From the NCBI GenBank assembly GCA_039822045.1, contig JBCBMY010000011.1, positions 156,968 to 220,967 on the forward strand: a stretch of 64,000 nucleotides of DNA. The letters are read 5' to 3'. Every line of letters begins with the position of its first letter. The first letter of the stretch is position 1. This DNA is from HLUCCA09 sp039822045. Its GTDB lineage: Bacteria > Pseudomonadota > Alphaproteobacteria > Rhodobacterales > Rhodobacteraceae. Below the pieces are notes generated by a model. The model was not told where the DNA came from, did not search any database, and was given only the letters and a program-made list of their open reading frames with translations. Shown here in pieces: positions 14,533 through 22,880 of the stretch. A program made the position numbers and the translations under genes.

Positions 14533-15917
14533 TGGATACCGGGCCGCAGGATACCAATGTGCGGGTGCGCAGCCGGATGCTGTCGGGCGTGATGGATGTG
14601 CTTGATGACCGGATGGTGCCGATCCAGCGCGTTCACGTGACCCCGTTCCAGGACACGGAGTTCGAGCTTGGCCCGGGCGAGTATCATGTCGAGATGCGGC
14701 TGAATGACGGGCGGCGGGTGCGTGACGCGCTTTCGGTTGTCCCCTCCTACGGTGAGCCGGGGATCGACCTCGTGGCCGACGATATGGTGCACGAGTGGAC
14801 GACGACCGATGCGGCACTGGGTGCGGCCGTGTCGCTTGAGATGTCTGGTTTCGCGCGGGTGAGCACGGGATTGCGGGCGGTGGATGGGCACCGCGCGCGG
14901 CTGTGGGAGGTGCCGTCGCCGGCAGAGTTTGCCCGGGCCAGGGGAGAGGAGCCGCCCGAGGCGGCCGATGCTCCCGAGCCGTCGGGCGTGAGGATCGTTG
15001 CGCGGGTGGGCGGGGATGCAGGCTTGCGGCTGCACCGGAGCTATGGACCGATGGACCCCGCCTTGGCGCTCGAGGTCGAGATCGAGGCGGGCGGGGGCAG
15101 GTTGCCGCCGCTCGTGGTCCTTCTGCCGCGGTTTTCGTTCGCGCTGACCGTGGACGTGCACAAGCCTGGCGAGGCGCCGAAGGTCGGCGTGCAGGTTGGG
15201 GACGATGCGGGGCGGGTTGAGGACGGCGCCCTGCAGATGATGCTGGATCTGCTGGCCAATCCGGCACCCGACGCGCCCGAAATGCTCTATGACTGGGCCT
15301 TTCAGGACCTCTACGACGATGGGCACGAGGAGGCCCAGGTGCGCGAGATGGCCGTTCGGTTTGCGCAGGACAAGTTCATTGCGCCCGATCTGGCCGCGGC
15401 GGCGGGGTGGTATCTGATGCGGATCAACCGGCTGGGGGCGATCCGCGACTGGCCGAGAAACATGGCCGACTACTTCCCGGAACTGCCCGACGGCGCGGTG
15501 CTTGAGGCGTGGCGGCGGCTGGAGGCGGGAGACGATGGCAACCCGCCCTACCCCGACTGGCGCGTCAGTCGGCCTCCGCCCGCAACGCGGTTCAACCCCG
15601 ACCCCGCTGCGCCGCGGCCCGAGGACCCAGTCGTCGACGCGGCAATGCGCCTGACGGACGCCGCCCACCGAGGCCCGCCGCGCTTTGCCAAGGGCGTGCG
15701 GCAGCTCGCTTCGGGGCTTGATTGGTGCGCGCGGAGCCTGGAGCCGGCGGAATGGCCCGAGGGCATGGAGGCGGCGCAGCGGCGTGCCAAGCGATGGGAC
15801 CGGGCGCTCCTGCCGGGCACCGCCTTTGCCGCAATGCAAGGCTCAGCGGCGGATCTGGACATCGGCGGGGCGCTGGCGCTCGATCGCATCGTCTCGCCGG
15901 GCGGGGAAGAGGGGTGA
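14529..15917 (+). CDS. Unknown third protein of the gasdermin/caspase operon
   Basis: 462 residues of no family I recognise. Residues ~1-80 look beta-rich (RMVPIQRVHVTPFQDTEFEL, GEYHVEMRL). ~80-250 is mixed, with a Pro/Glu/Ala linker. ~240-400 looks alpha-helical, with a possible solenoid (LQMMLDLLANPAP, MLYDWAFQDLYDDG, WYLMRINRLGAIRDW). It contains no P-loop, nuclease, protease or membrane motif that I can see. It starts at tandem ATGs overlapping the protease stop, with GGAGGG just upstream. Strict coupling to a gasdermin and its protease suggests a sensor, regulator or adaptor, but that is inference only. Confidence 0.8.
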   Translation: MMDTGPQDTNVRVRSRMLSGVMDVLDDRMVPIQRVHVTPFQDTEFELGPGEYHVEMRLNDGRRVRDALSVVPSYGEPGIDLVADDMVHEWTTTDAALGAAVSLEMSGFARVSTGLRAVDGHRARLWEVPSPAEFARARGEEPPEAADAPEPSGVRIVARVGGDAGLRLHRSYGPMDPALALEVEIEAGGGRLPPLVVLLPRFSFALTVDVHKPGEAPKVGVQVGDDAGRVEDGALQMMLDLLANPAPDAPEMLYDWAFQDLYDDGHEEAQVREMAVRFAQDKFIAPDLAAAAGWYLMRINRLGAIRDWPRNMADYFPELPDGAVLEAWRRLEAGDDGNPPYPDWRVSRPPPATRFNPDPAAPRPEDPVVDAAMRLTDAAHRGPPRFAKGVRQLASGLDWCARSLEPAEWPEGMEAAQRRAKRWDRALLPGTAFAAMQGSAADLDIGGALALDRIVSPGGEEG

Positions 15918-15962
15918 ACGGGACGGCAAAGCCCCATGAGCTCAAGGAGCGGTCCGCGCGGC

Positions 15963-15997
15963 CCCCGGGCCCTGGCAGCTGACGCCGGGGCCCGGGG
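15963..15997. terminator. Bidirectional hairpin between convergent operons
   Basis: Perfect 10-base arms (CCCCGGGCCC and GGGCCCGGGG) enclose a 15-base loop. The hairpin lies between the end of the gasdermin operon (+) and the end of the LIV-type operon (-). There is no T-run. It may be a strong stem that blocks read-through in both directions. Confidence 0.55.
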
Positions 15998-16006
15998 AAG
16001 AGACGG

Positions 16007-17266
16007 TTAGTTCAGGGACGAAATGAACGCCTCGACCTCGTCGAGCGAGACGTAGGTTTCCTCGGCGGTGCCCTCGTCCGTGAAGGACCAGATGACGGCA
16101 GGTGCCGAGACATCGCCGTTGACGTCAAATCGGACATTGCCGGTGGCGCCCTGGTAGGCGACGGTGCCGCCGCCTGCGAGCACCTCTTTGGCCTGAGCGA
16201 AACCGGCGGCGTCGGCGGTGATCGGCGTGCCTTCGGGGTCGGTCACGCTGGGGACGGCGGCGGCGATCTCGGCGCCGGTGGCACCCTGCCCCGCGGCTTC
16301 CATGGCCAGGAGCGCGATCATGGTGGCGTCAAAGCTGTTGGCGAGGCCGGGGCCATTGGGCTCGCTGTCGAACCGGGCCTTGTAGGCTTCGACGAAGGCA
16401 TCGGCGGAGGCTACGCGGGGCGAGGCGGTGTCGGTGCCCAGCGCGTCGCCAAGGTACTGCATGCCGACATTGTCGCGGAACTCGTCGGACTTCAGCGAGT
16501 TGGCGAGTATCATGTTCTGGGTGCCGCCGAGCGAGATCCATTCGCGCACGGCCGATGTGCCCTCATTGGGGTAAAGCGCGAGATAGAGGGCCTGAGGCTG
16601 GGACGCGAGCGCCTCGGTCACTTCGGCGCGGTAAGAGGGCTGGGCATCGTTGATCGCGACCGACGCCGTGACCTCGACACCCGCTGCGGCGAAATCAGCC
16701 TCGATGAGCTTGGCCATGTCCTGACCCCAATCATCGTTCTTGTAGAGGATCGCGACGCTCTCATAGCCTTTGTCTGCGGCAACCTTTGCGCCCATGGCCG
16801 ACTGCACGCCGGTGGTGGCGAACGTGCGGAACCAGAGCCCCTCGGCCTTGCCCTCTTCGGCAAAGCGGGTGAAGACGGTCGAGGACGAGCAGCAAGACAT
16901 CTGCATCACGCCCGCCGGTACGGTGACCGAGGACAGGATCGGCATCGAGACGCCCGAGGACACTGCACCCAGCAGAACGTCGACCCCTTCGAGATCGACG
17001 AGGGCCTTGGCCGCGTCGACGCCGACCTTGGGGTCGACCTGGGTATCGCGGAGGACCATCTCGATCTCGCACCCGGCGGCGCCACCGGCCTCGTTCACCA
17101 GATCGACGGCAAACTGCGCGACCTCGGCGATCGGCCGACCCCAGTCGACGGAGGTGGGCAGAACGGCGCCGATCTTGGTGGTGCAGTCCTGCGCATGGGC
17201 GGCGCCGGCGGTCAGGGCGGCGGCGGCGCAGGTGGCGAGCGCGGCGGCGGTGAGTTTGGTTTTCAT
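16007..17266 (-). CDS. Branched-chain-amino-acid-type ABC substrate-binding protein
   Basis: A 419-residue periplasmic binding protein of the LivJ/Peripla_BP_6 type. It has a signal peptide (MKTKLTAAALATCAAAALTAG...AHA) and two alternating lobes, with motifs such as VDLVNEAGG and LLGAVSSGVSMPILSSV. An unusual MSCCSSS stretch lies in the ligand region. It is the last gene of a five-gene transporter operon and overlaps the LivM-type permease by 4 bases. The ligand cannot be read from sequence. LIV-type systems also carry urea, amides and aromatic acids. Confidence 0.88.
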   Translation of the reverse strand: MKTKLTAAALATCAAAALTAGAAHAQDCTTKIGAVLPTSVDWGRPIAEVAQFAVDLVNEAGGAAGCEIEMVLRDTQVDPKVGVDAAKALVDLEGVDVLLGAVSSGVSMPILSSVTVPAGVMQMSCCSSSTVFTRFAEEGKAEGLWFRTFATTGVQSAMGAKVAADKGYESVAILYKNDDWGQDMAKLIEADFAAAGVEVTASVAINDAQPSYRAEVTEALASQPQALYLALYPNEGTSAVREWISLGGTQNMILANSLKSDEFRDNVGMQYLGDALGTDTASPRVASADAFVEAYKARFDSEPNGPGLANSFDATMIALLAMEAAGQGATGAEIAAAVPSVTDPEGTPITADAAGFAQAKEVLAGGGTVAYQGATGNVRFDVNGDVSAPAVIWSFTDEGTAEETYVSLDEVEAFISSLN

Positions 17267-18252
17267 GTCGGTCTCCCTGTTGGGTTGGTGCCGGGAGCGA
17301 AACGCGGCGCGCCCCCGGAGGATGAAACGACGAGCCGCTCGGGGAAAAGGCCCTGGGGCCTCCAGAGCAGCATGCCGACGATGACGCCGCCGATCAGCAC
17401 GAACTGAACGGAGCCGGTGTAGAGCTGCGCCTCAATCGGGGCGAAGCGGGCCAGTGCCCAGCCCGAGAACGACCAGGCGCCCCAGATGATCAGCGCGCCG
17501 GCGACGGCACCGGCGTTGTTGCCGGCCCCGCCGACGATGAGCATCGCCCAGATCTGAAAGGTCAGAATGGGCAGGACGTCCTGCGGTGAGACGAAGGCAT
17601 AGAAGGTGCCATAGAGCCCGCCGGCGAGGCCGATGACGACCGAGCCGGTGACGAAGGAGGTCAGCCGGACGCGGGCAGGCGATTTTCCGAGGGATCGCGC
17701 GGCGATCTCGTCTTCCCGGATCGCACGGAGGAGGCGGCCAAAGGGGGAGGCGGTGAGGCGCTCGAGGAAAAGGTAGGTGAGGGCGAGCGCGGCAAGGACC
17801 ATGGCAAAGAAGGCGAGGTTGTAGGCGAACCCGTCGCCGAGGGCGTCGCGCAAGGGGCGCTCGAACCCGCGGATGCCCTGCGCCCCTCCCGTGAGGCCGG
17901 TGGCGTTGCGCGCGACGTTCTCAAAGGCGACGGCGACGCCGAACGTGGCGATGGCAAGATAATCGTGCCGGAGGCGGAGCGTCAGGACCCCGACGAGCCA
18001 GGCGAGGCCGGCCGCAAAGATAAGGCCGCCAGTGAGCGCAAGCCCCCAGGGCCAGCCGAAGCCGCCCAGATGCGCCTCTTGCGGGGTACCGCCGAGGATC
18101 AGTGTGCCATAGGCGCCTGCCCCGAACGAGGCCACGACGCCGCCATTGAAGAGGCCGGTGTAGCCCCATTGAAGGTTCAGCCCGAGGGTGGCGATGGCCA
18201 GGATCGCGGCAACGGTGCCAAAGAAGACCAGGTAGGAGACGACGCCGATCAT
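17263..18252 (-). CDS. LivM-type ABC permease
   Basis: 329 residues with about 8-10 hydrophobic helices. The BPD_transp_2 motifs include ATLGLNLQWGYTGLFNGGV near the N-terminus and the GKSPARVRLTSFV EAA-like loop that contacts the ATPase. It forms a heterodimer with the LivH-type permease encoded immediately upstream. It overlaps both neighbours by 4 bases. Confidence 0.9.
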   Translation of the reverse strand: MIGVVSYLVFFGTVAAILAIATLGLNLQWGYTGLFNGGVVASFGAGAYGTLILGGTPQEAHLGGFGWPWGLALTGGLIFAAGLAWLVGVLTLRLRHDYLAIATFGVAVAFENVARNATGLTGGAQGIRGFERPLRDALGDGFAYNLAFFAMVLAALALTYLFLERLTASPFGRLLRAIREDEIAARSLGKSPARVRLTSFVTGSVVIGLAGGLYGTFYAFVSPQDVLPILTFQIWAMLIVGGAGNNAGAVAGALIIWGAWSFSGWALARFAPIEAQLYTGSVQFVLIGGVIVGMLLWRPQGLFPERLVVSSSGGAPRFAPGTNPTGRPT

Positions 18253-19163
18253 GCGCGCGCCTCGCCGAAAAGGCCATTGGGGCGAATGAGGAGGACCGCG
18301 AGGATCATGAGGAACGGGACGGACGGCGAATAGCCCGACGGCAGCACGACCAGCGCGAGGTTCGAGGCGATACCGACGATGAAGCCGCCCGCCACGGCGC
18401 CGTAGACCGACCCGATGCCGCCCACGATCGTGGCCGCAAAGATCGGCAGAACGAGGTCGCGCCCCATGACTGGCGAGATCTGGTAGCTGAGGCCGTAGAA
18501 CACGCCTGCGGCTGCGCCGAGCGCTCCGCCGATCAGCCAGACGGCGGCGATCATGGCGCGCAGGTTGACGCCATGGACCTGTGCGAGGGTCGGGTTTTCG
18601 GCCACGGCGCGGAGGGCAAAGCCGAAGCCGGTGCGCGTCAGCACAAGGTGGAGCGCGGCCATGATGGCGAGGGCGGCCACGAGAACGAACACCTGGTCGG
18701 GCTTCACCAGCAGAAGCGGATCGCGCGACAGCACCATCGCGAAGGCGATGTCCTGGCTGTAGAGCTGCGGGTGGAGGCCGAAGCCAAGCCCGATGAGGTT
18801 GCGGATGATCAGGGCCATGCCAAAGGAGGCGAAGACCATCGAGAGCTCTTCGCCCTTCTCGCGCACCCGACGGAAAACCAGCCGGTCAAAGAGAATGGCC
18901 GAGGCGGCGGTCACGGACATCGACACGAGGATCGCCAGAACCAGCGCGCCGGTCATCGACAGGGGACCGATCGAGGCGGCGAAGGCCGGATGCAGCACCT
19001 CGAAAAGCCGCGTGCCGACGAGGGCCGCATAGGCGCCGATCGACAGAAGCTCGGCATGGGAGAAGTTGGCAAAGCGCAGGATGTGCATCACGAGCGTCAG
19101 GCCGATGGCGCCGAGCGACAAGAAAGAGCCGACCAGAATGCCATCGACGAGGTGCTGGATCAC
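18249..19163 (-). CDS. LivH-type ABC permease
   Basis: 304 residues, highly hydrophobic. It has the family N-terminal pattern LVDGILVGSFLSLGAIGLTL and the loop SPVMGRDLVLPIFAATIVGG near the C-terminus. It is the second membrane subunit of the LIV-type importer. The start overlaps the ATPase stop by 4 bases. Confidence 0.9.
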   Translation of the reverse strand: MIQHLVDGILVGSFLSLGAIGLTLVMHILRFANFSHAELLSIGAYAALVGTRLFEVLHPAFAASIGPLSMTGALVLAILVSMSVTAASAILFDRLVFRRVREKGEELSMVFASFGMALIIRNLIGLGFGLHPQLYSQDIAFAMVLSRDPLLLVKPDQVFVLVAALAIMAALHLVLTRTGFGFALRAVAENPTLAQVHGVNLRAMIAAVWLIGGALGAAAGVFYGLSYQISPVMGRDLVLPIFAATIVGGIGSVYGAVAGGFIVGIASNLALVVLPSGYSPSVPFLMILAVLLIRPNGLFGEARA

Positions 19164-19906
19164 GCCGACACCTCTGTGGCGGGCGCCGCTGCGGGGTGTC
19201 CGCCGCCCATATAGATCTGGCCAAGCTCGGGGCTCGCTAGGAGCGTGCGGGCGTCGGCATCGAGGCGGTTCTGACCCTCGGCCAGGACAAAGGCATGATC
19301 GCCCCGCGCCAGCGCCTGTTTGACGTTCTGTTCGACAAGCAGGATGGCTGTGCCGCCTTCAGTAAGGGCACGCGCGTGGCCCAGCACCTCGTCGGCCGCC
19401 TTGGGCGAGAGACCGGCGGAGGGCTCGTCCATCAGGATGAGGCGCGGGTTGGTGGCAAGGGCCATGGCGACGGCCAGAAGCTGGCGCTGGCCGCCCGAAA
19501 GCGCGCCGGCCCGGTCGCGCCGCTTTTCGGCCAGGACGGGGAAGCGGGCGTAAAGGGGCTCGGGCGTGCCGCCCGATCCAGCCCCCCGGAGCGCCAGGTC
19601 GAGATTCTGCGAGATAGTCAGGGATTTGAAGACGTTGTCGGACTGCGGGACATAGGCGATGCCCTGCGAGGTCAGGCGGTCGGGACGAAGGTCGGTGATC
19701 GTGCGGCCCTCGAAGATGATCGTGCCCGAAGTGACCGGCACCAGTCCCGCGATCACCTTGATGAGCGTCGACTTGCCCGCACCGTTGGGCCCGATGATGA
19801 CCGTGAGCGACGCGCGGGGCACGGTGATGGAGACGTCCCGCAGGATGGGAAGGTCGGGCACATAGCCGGCGGTGAGCCCCGTGACGGACAGGAGGGCATC
19901 AGGCAT
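19160..19906 (-). CDS. LivF-type ABC ATPase
   Basis: A 248-residue nucleotide-binding subunit with Walker A GPNGAGKST, signature LSGGQRQLLAVA and Walker B LILMDEPSAGLSP. The length matches LivF. It pairs with the LivG-type ATPase just upstream. The start encoding MPDALLSVTGL overlaps the previous gene by 8 bases. A longer in-frame start was rejected because it reads into that gene. Confidence 0.92.
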   Translation of the reverse strand: MPDALLSVTGLTAGYVPDLPILRDVSITVPRASLTVIIGPNGAGKSTLIKVIAGLVPVTSGTIIFEGRTITDLRPDRLTSQGIAYVPQSDNVFKSLTISQNLDLALRGAGSGGTPEPLYARFPVLAEKRRDRAGALSGGQRQLLAVAMALATNPRLILMDEPSAGLSPKAADEVLGHARALTEGGTAILLVEQNVKQALARGDHAFVLAEGQNRLDADARTLLASPELGQIYMGGGHPAAAPATEVSA

Positions 19907-20672
19907 CGACGGGTGCGCCCAGATACGCGTCGAGCAGAAGGGGATCGGACTGCGCCTCGGCCCCCGTGCCCTCAAACACCACCCGGCCCTCGGCCATGGC
20001 GATCACGGGGTCACAGTGGCGCATGACGAGGTCCATGTCGTGCTCGATGACGACGAAAGTTGTGCCCTGGCGGTTCAGCTCCTCGATCTTGGCCACAAGC
20101 GTTTCGGTGAGGGCCGGGTTGACGCCCGCCGCGGGCTCATCGAGCAGGATCAGGCGCGGGGCGCCCATGAGGACGCGGGCGAGCTCCAGAAGCTTGGCCT
20201 GACCGCCCGAGATCTTGCCGGCCGGCTGGTCGGCGAGCGGGGCGAGCGTCACGAAATCGAGGACCTCGCGGGCGCGGGTGCGCAGGCGCGCCTCGTCTGA
20301 CCGGATGCGTGACCGGGCGAAGACCGGGCCGAGCAGGCCTTCGCCGGATTGGCCGGGCGCGGCGAGCATCAGGTTTTCCATCACCGTCATGCGCTTGAAC
20401 GGCCGGGGGATCTGGAACGTGCGGCCGAGGCCTCGGGCAAAGCGGCGGTCGGGCGAAAGCCGGGTGATGTCTTGGCCCGCGAGCGTCACCCGGCCCGCGG
20501 TCGGCGCAAGCTCACCGGTGAGCAGGTTGAAGAGCGTGGACTTGCCGGCGCCGTTAGGGCCGATCAGGCCCGTGATGGTGCCGGGACGGATTGCGACCGA
20601 CACATCCTCGACCGCCGTCAGCGCCCCGAAGCGGCACGTGAGGGCGTGCGTTTCGAGGAGCGCCTCAGCCAT
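19899..20672 (-). CDS. LivG-type ABC ATPase
   Basis: 257 residues with Walker A GPNGAGKST, the LivG-type insertion around GLGRTFQIPRPFKRMTVMENL, the signature GGQAKLLELARVL and the Walker B LILLDEPAAGVNP. It starts MAEALLETHAL and overlaps the end of the aldo/keto reductase gene by 8 bases, so reductase and transporter are probably one transcript. Confidence 0.92.
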   Translation of the reverse strand: MAEALLETHALTCRFGALTAVEDVSVAIRPGTITGLIGPNGAGKSTLFNLLTGELAPTAGRVTLAGQDITRLSPDRRFARGLGRTFQIPRPFKRMTVMENLMLAAPGQSGEGLLGPVFARSRIRSDEARLRTRAREVLDFVTLAPLADQPAGKISGGQAKLLELARVLMGAPRLILLDEPAAGVNPALTETLVAKIEELNRQGTTFVVIEHDMDLVMRHCDPVIAMAEGRVVFEGTGAEAQSDPLLLDAYLGAPVDA

Positions 20673-21774
20673 TGGCGCCCGCCTGCGCGGCATGGATCTG
20701 ATCGTCGGGCCGCGTGTTGAGGTTATACTTCATGATCCGGCCGTGGCGCCCCGAGCGGTCACGCTCGGCCCCGAACACCTCGCCACCGACGCCGGGCGCC
20801 TGGGCGAGGATTGCCTCGATGCGCGCGCGCTCATCGTCTGACAGGGTGAGGCGGAAGACCTCCCGCGTTTTCGGCAGGTGCCGGGCATAGCGGGCGCCGA
20901 CGATGGCCGCCGCGACGCCGGGCCTGTCGAGGACCCAACGCGTGGCGACGGTAGAGAGGGAGACGCCGTGCGCGTTGCCGATCTCGCTGAGCGTCGTCAG
21001 CAGATCCTGAAAGCGGTCCCAGGGGCCGAACTCGTCGATGATCAGCCGGTATTTCACGAGCGAGCGGTTCTCGAAGGCAAAGCCGGGGTCGGGCCGGCCG
21101 AGCCACTGGTCAGTCAAGAACCCGCCCGCAAGCGTGCCGTAGCAGAGCAGGCCAATGTCGTGTTCCTGCGCCCAGGGCACGAGGGTTCCTGCCGGGCGCC
21201 GGTCGAGCAGGGAATATTGCACCTGGGTCGACACCAGATCGAAGCCCGCTTCGACAAAGGGCGCTGTGTCGGTCACGTCCCAGTTCGTGACGCCGAGATG
21301 GGCGATCTTGCCGGCGTCGCGGCAGCGCTTGAGGACGTCGAGCGCCTTGGTCGGTGTGCCGAGCGATGTATCCCACCAATAGAACTGCACAAGGTGGAGG
21401 CGGTCGATCTGGAGACGCTTCAACGAGCGGTCGACGATGGCCTCGACCTCGTCCGGTGTAAGCTCGGCCAAGCGCGTGAGGTCGGGCACGAGCTTGGTGT
21501 GAACCTTGACGCGGTCGGCGACGTCGGCGCCGCGACGCTTGCGAAGATCGGCGATGAACGTGCCGATCATGTCTTCGACGCCTGTGTAGATATCGGCACA
21601 GTCGAACGTCGTGATCCCGGCGTCGAGAAACGCCTCCATATCGGCGATGGCCGTCGCGGGCTCGACGGGGCCATGATCGCCCGCAAGTTGCCAGCCGCCC
21701 TTGATCACGCGCGAGATGCTGTAGCCGGGCGCGAGGGTTACGCTCTCGACCGGGGGCGGTGGGCCGTCGCTCAT
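20665..21774 (-). CDS. Aldo/keto reductase with Tyr at the usual catalytic-His position
   Basis: A 369-residue (alpha/beta)8 NAD(P)H-dependent oxidoreductase. The catalytic Asp and Tyr are in FDCADIYTG and the Lys is in HTKLVP. The strand that normally ends in the catalytic His reads LVQFYWWD, so a Tyr replaces the His. The second reductase nearby has LLQFHWWS at the same point. The start encoding MSDGPPPPVESV was chosen because it sits just inside the upstream gene end and gives a family-like N-terminus. It is the second gene of the minus-strand operon that runs on into the transporter, so it probably acts on the imported compound. Confidence 0.85.
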   Translation of the reverse strand: MSDGPPPPVESVTLAPGYSISRVIKGGWQLAGDHGPVEPATAIADMEAFLDAGITTFDCADIYTGVEDMIGTFIADLRKRRGADVADRVKVHTKLVPDLTRLAELTPDEVEAIVDRSLKRLQIDRLHLVQFYWWDTSLGTPTKALDVLKRCRDAGKIAHLGVTNWDVTDTAPFVEAGFDLVSTQVQYSLLDRRPAGTLVPWAQEHDIGLLCYGTLAGGFLTDQWLGRPDPGFAFENRSLVKYRLIIDEFGPWDRFQDLLTTLSEIGNAHGVSLSTVATRWVLDRPGVAAAIVGARYARHLPKTREVFRLTLSDDERARIEAILAQAPGVGGEVFGAERDRSGRHGRIMKYNLNTRPDDQIHAAQAGANG

Positions 21775-22139
21775 GTGTCGTCCTTCGCCCAATAGGGCGT
21801 GTCGCGTGCGTCGGGCAGGCCCGTTGTTTCGGCATTGGTGAAGTGGCGGCGGGCGCCACGGGTCACGCGAAATCGGCCGCCGCAATGGGGGTCGGGGCAG
21901 GCGATTTCGGCGTCGGTCGACATCCAGTCGTGCGGCGATGTCGGGCGTTGCTTGGCCGGCAGGAGGGGCAGGAGCGCGGCGAGCGCATACATCGAAATGC
22001 GGGTGTCTTTGGGGAACACAAGCGCTTCGCCCTCGACGCGAAAGCTCTCACCCTCGATATGGCGACAGACCGGTGTCCGGCCGTCGAGGACCGTTTCGAC
22101 CGTCAGATCGTAGAGCCAGAAACCGTCTTCTTCGGGCAT
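21771..22139 (-). CDS. Small conserved protein, possibly TIGR04076-like
   Basis: A 122-residue soluble protein that begins MPEEDGFWLYDLTVETVLDG. It has a conserved-looking ISMYALAALLPLLPAKQR core and a late ACPDPHCGGRF with two Cys. The pattern resembles TIGR04076 proteins of unknown function. It is the first gene of the minus-strand operon, with a 4-base overlap to the aldo/keto reductase. It is divergent from the GntR regulator. Confidence 0.6.
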   Translation of the reverse strand: MPEEDGFWLYDLTVETVLDGRTPVCRHIEGESFRVEGEALVFPKDTRISMYALAALLPLLPAKQRPTSPHDWMSTDAEIACPDPHCGGRFRVTRGARRHFTNAETTGLPDARDTPYWAKDDT

Positions 22140-22160
22140 AGCTCCCTCCGGGGCTTGCGT

Positions 22161-22184
22161 GTGATCTGTGATATTTTACACTCT
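22161..22184. promoter_or_regulatory. Putative GntR/FCD operator in divergent space
   Basis: In this AT-richer spot of the 87-base divergent region, GTGT and ACAC flank TGTGATATTTTACA (22167-22180), an imperfect inverted repeat of the TGT-N8-ACA type. FadR-group GntR proteins bind similar short palindromes. Location next to both promoters fits autoregulation and control of the transporter operon. Confidence 0.35.
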
Positions 22185-22226
22185 GGCCAACGCTGCGGTG
22201 TCAAGCTGCACGTGAAGGGGGCGCCC

Positions 22227-22880
22227 ATGGACGAAGCCAAAGTCGCGCGGATTGACCAGTCGAAGCTGCGAGAGAGCGTCTACGAGGCGCTTTGCGACGC
22301 GTTTACACGCGGCGCGTTCGCACCGGGGGAAGTGGTGAGCCTGCGTACGCTGGCCGATCAGCTTGGCACGTCGCTGACGCCCGTGCGGGAGGCGGTTCGG
22401 CGGCTGGTGGCGGAAGGGGCGCTGGTGGACACGCCGAGCCGGACGCTGGCCGTTGCGCCCTTCGACGCCGGGCGCATGGAAGAGTTAAAGGCGGCCCGGC
22501 TTGCGCTGGAGGCCCTGTTGCTGGATCGCGCAGCCGCGCGGATCGGGGCCGGCACGCTGGCCAAGCTCGAAGACCTCATTGCAACACCGGGGCAGCGCGG
22601 CGGGCAGCCCGATTTGCAACTGAACCACGATTTCCACTTCACGCTTTATGGAGCGGCGGGCTCGGACGTGATCCTTCCCGTCGTGCGGGCGCTCTGGCTG
22701 CAATACGGGGCGTATTTGCATCTTGTGGTGCAGACCCAGGCCGCCGCTTCGGTGGCGGAGCACGAGTTTCACCAAAGGATCGTGTCCGCGCTCAAAACCG
22801 GCGACATCGCCGCAGCCCAAGCGGCACTGCGCGCAGACATCGAGCGGAGCTTTGGGCTGCTGGGAGAGCGGGATGGCTGA
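22227..22880 (+). CDS. GntR-family regulator with FCD domain
   Basis: 217 residues. An N-terminal winged helix includes LRESVYEALCDAFTRGAFAPG and the recognition region LADQLGTSLTPVREAVRRL. The C-terminal FCD domain follows, with likely metal ligands in NHDFHFTLY and EHEFHQRI. The ATG encoding MDEAKVARIDQ follows AAGGGGGCG. It is divergent from the transporter operon and overlaps the reductase-RidA fusion gene by 8 bases, so it very likely controls both. Confidence 0.9.
   Translation: MDEAKVARIDQSKLRESVYEALCDAFTRGAFAPGEVVSLRTLADQLGTSLTPVREAVRRLVAEGALVDTPSRTLAVAPFDAGRMEELKAARLALEALLLDRAAARIGAGTLAKLEDLIATPGQRGGQPDLQLNHDFHFTLYGAAGSDVILPVVRALWLQYGAYLHLVVQTQAAASVAEHEFHQRIVSALKTGDIAAAQAALRADIERSFGLLGERDG

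Noticed and set aside
14448..15839. 463-aa minus-strand frame opposite the third gasdermin-operon gene
   Set aside because: Arg/His/Pro-rich shadow with no domain; the + strand frame is coupled to its neighbours and has a ribosome site.
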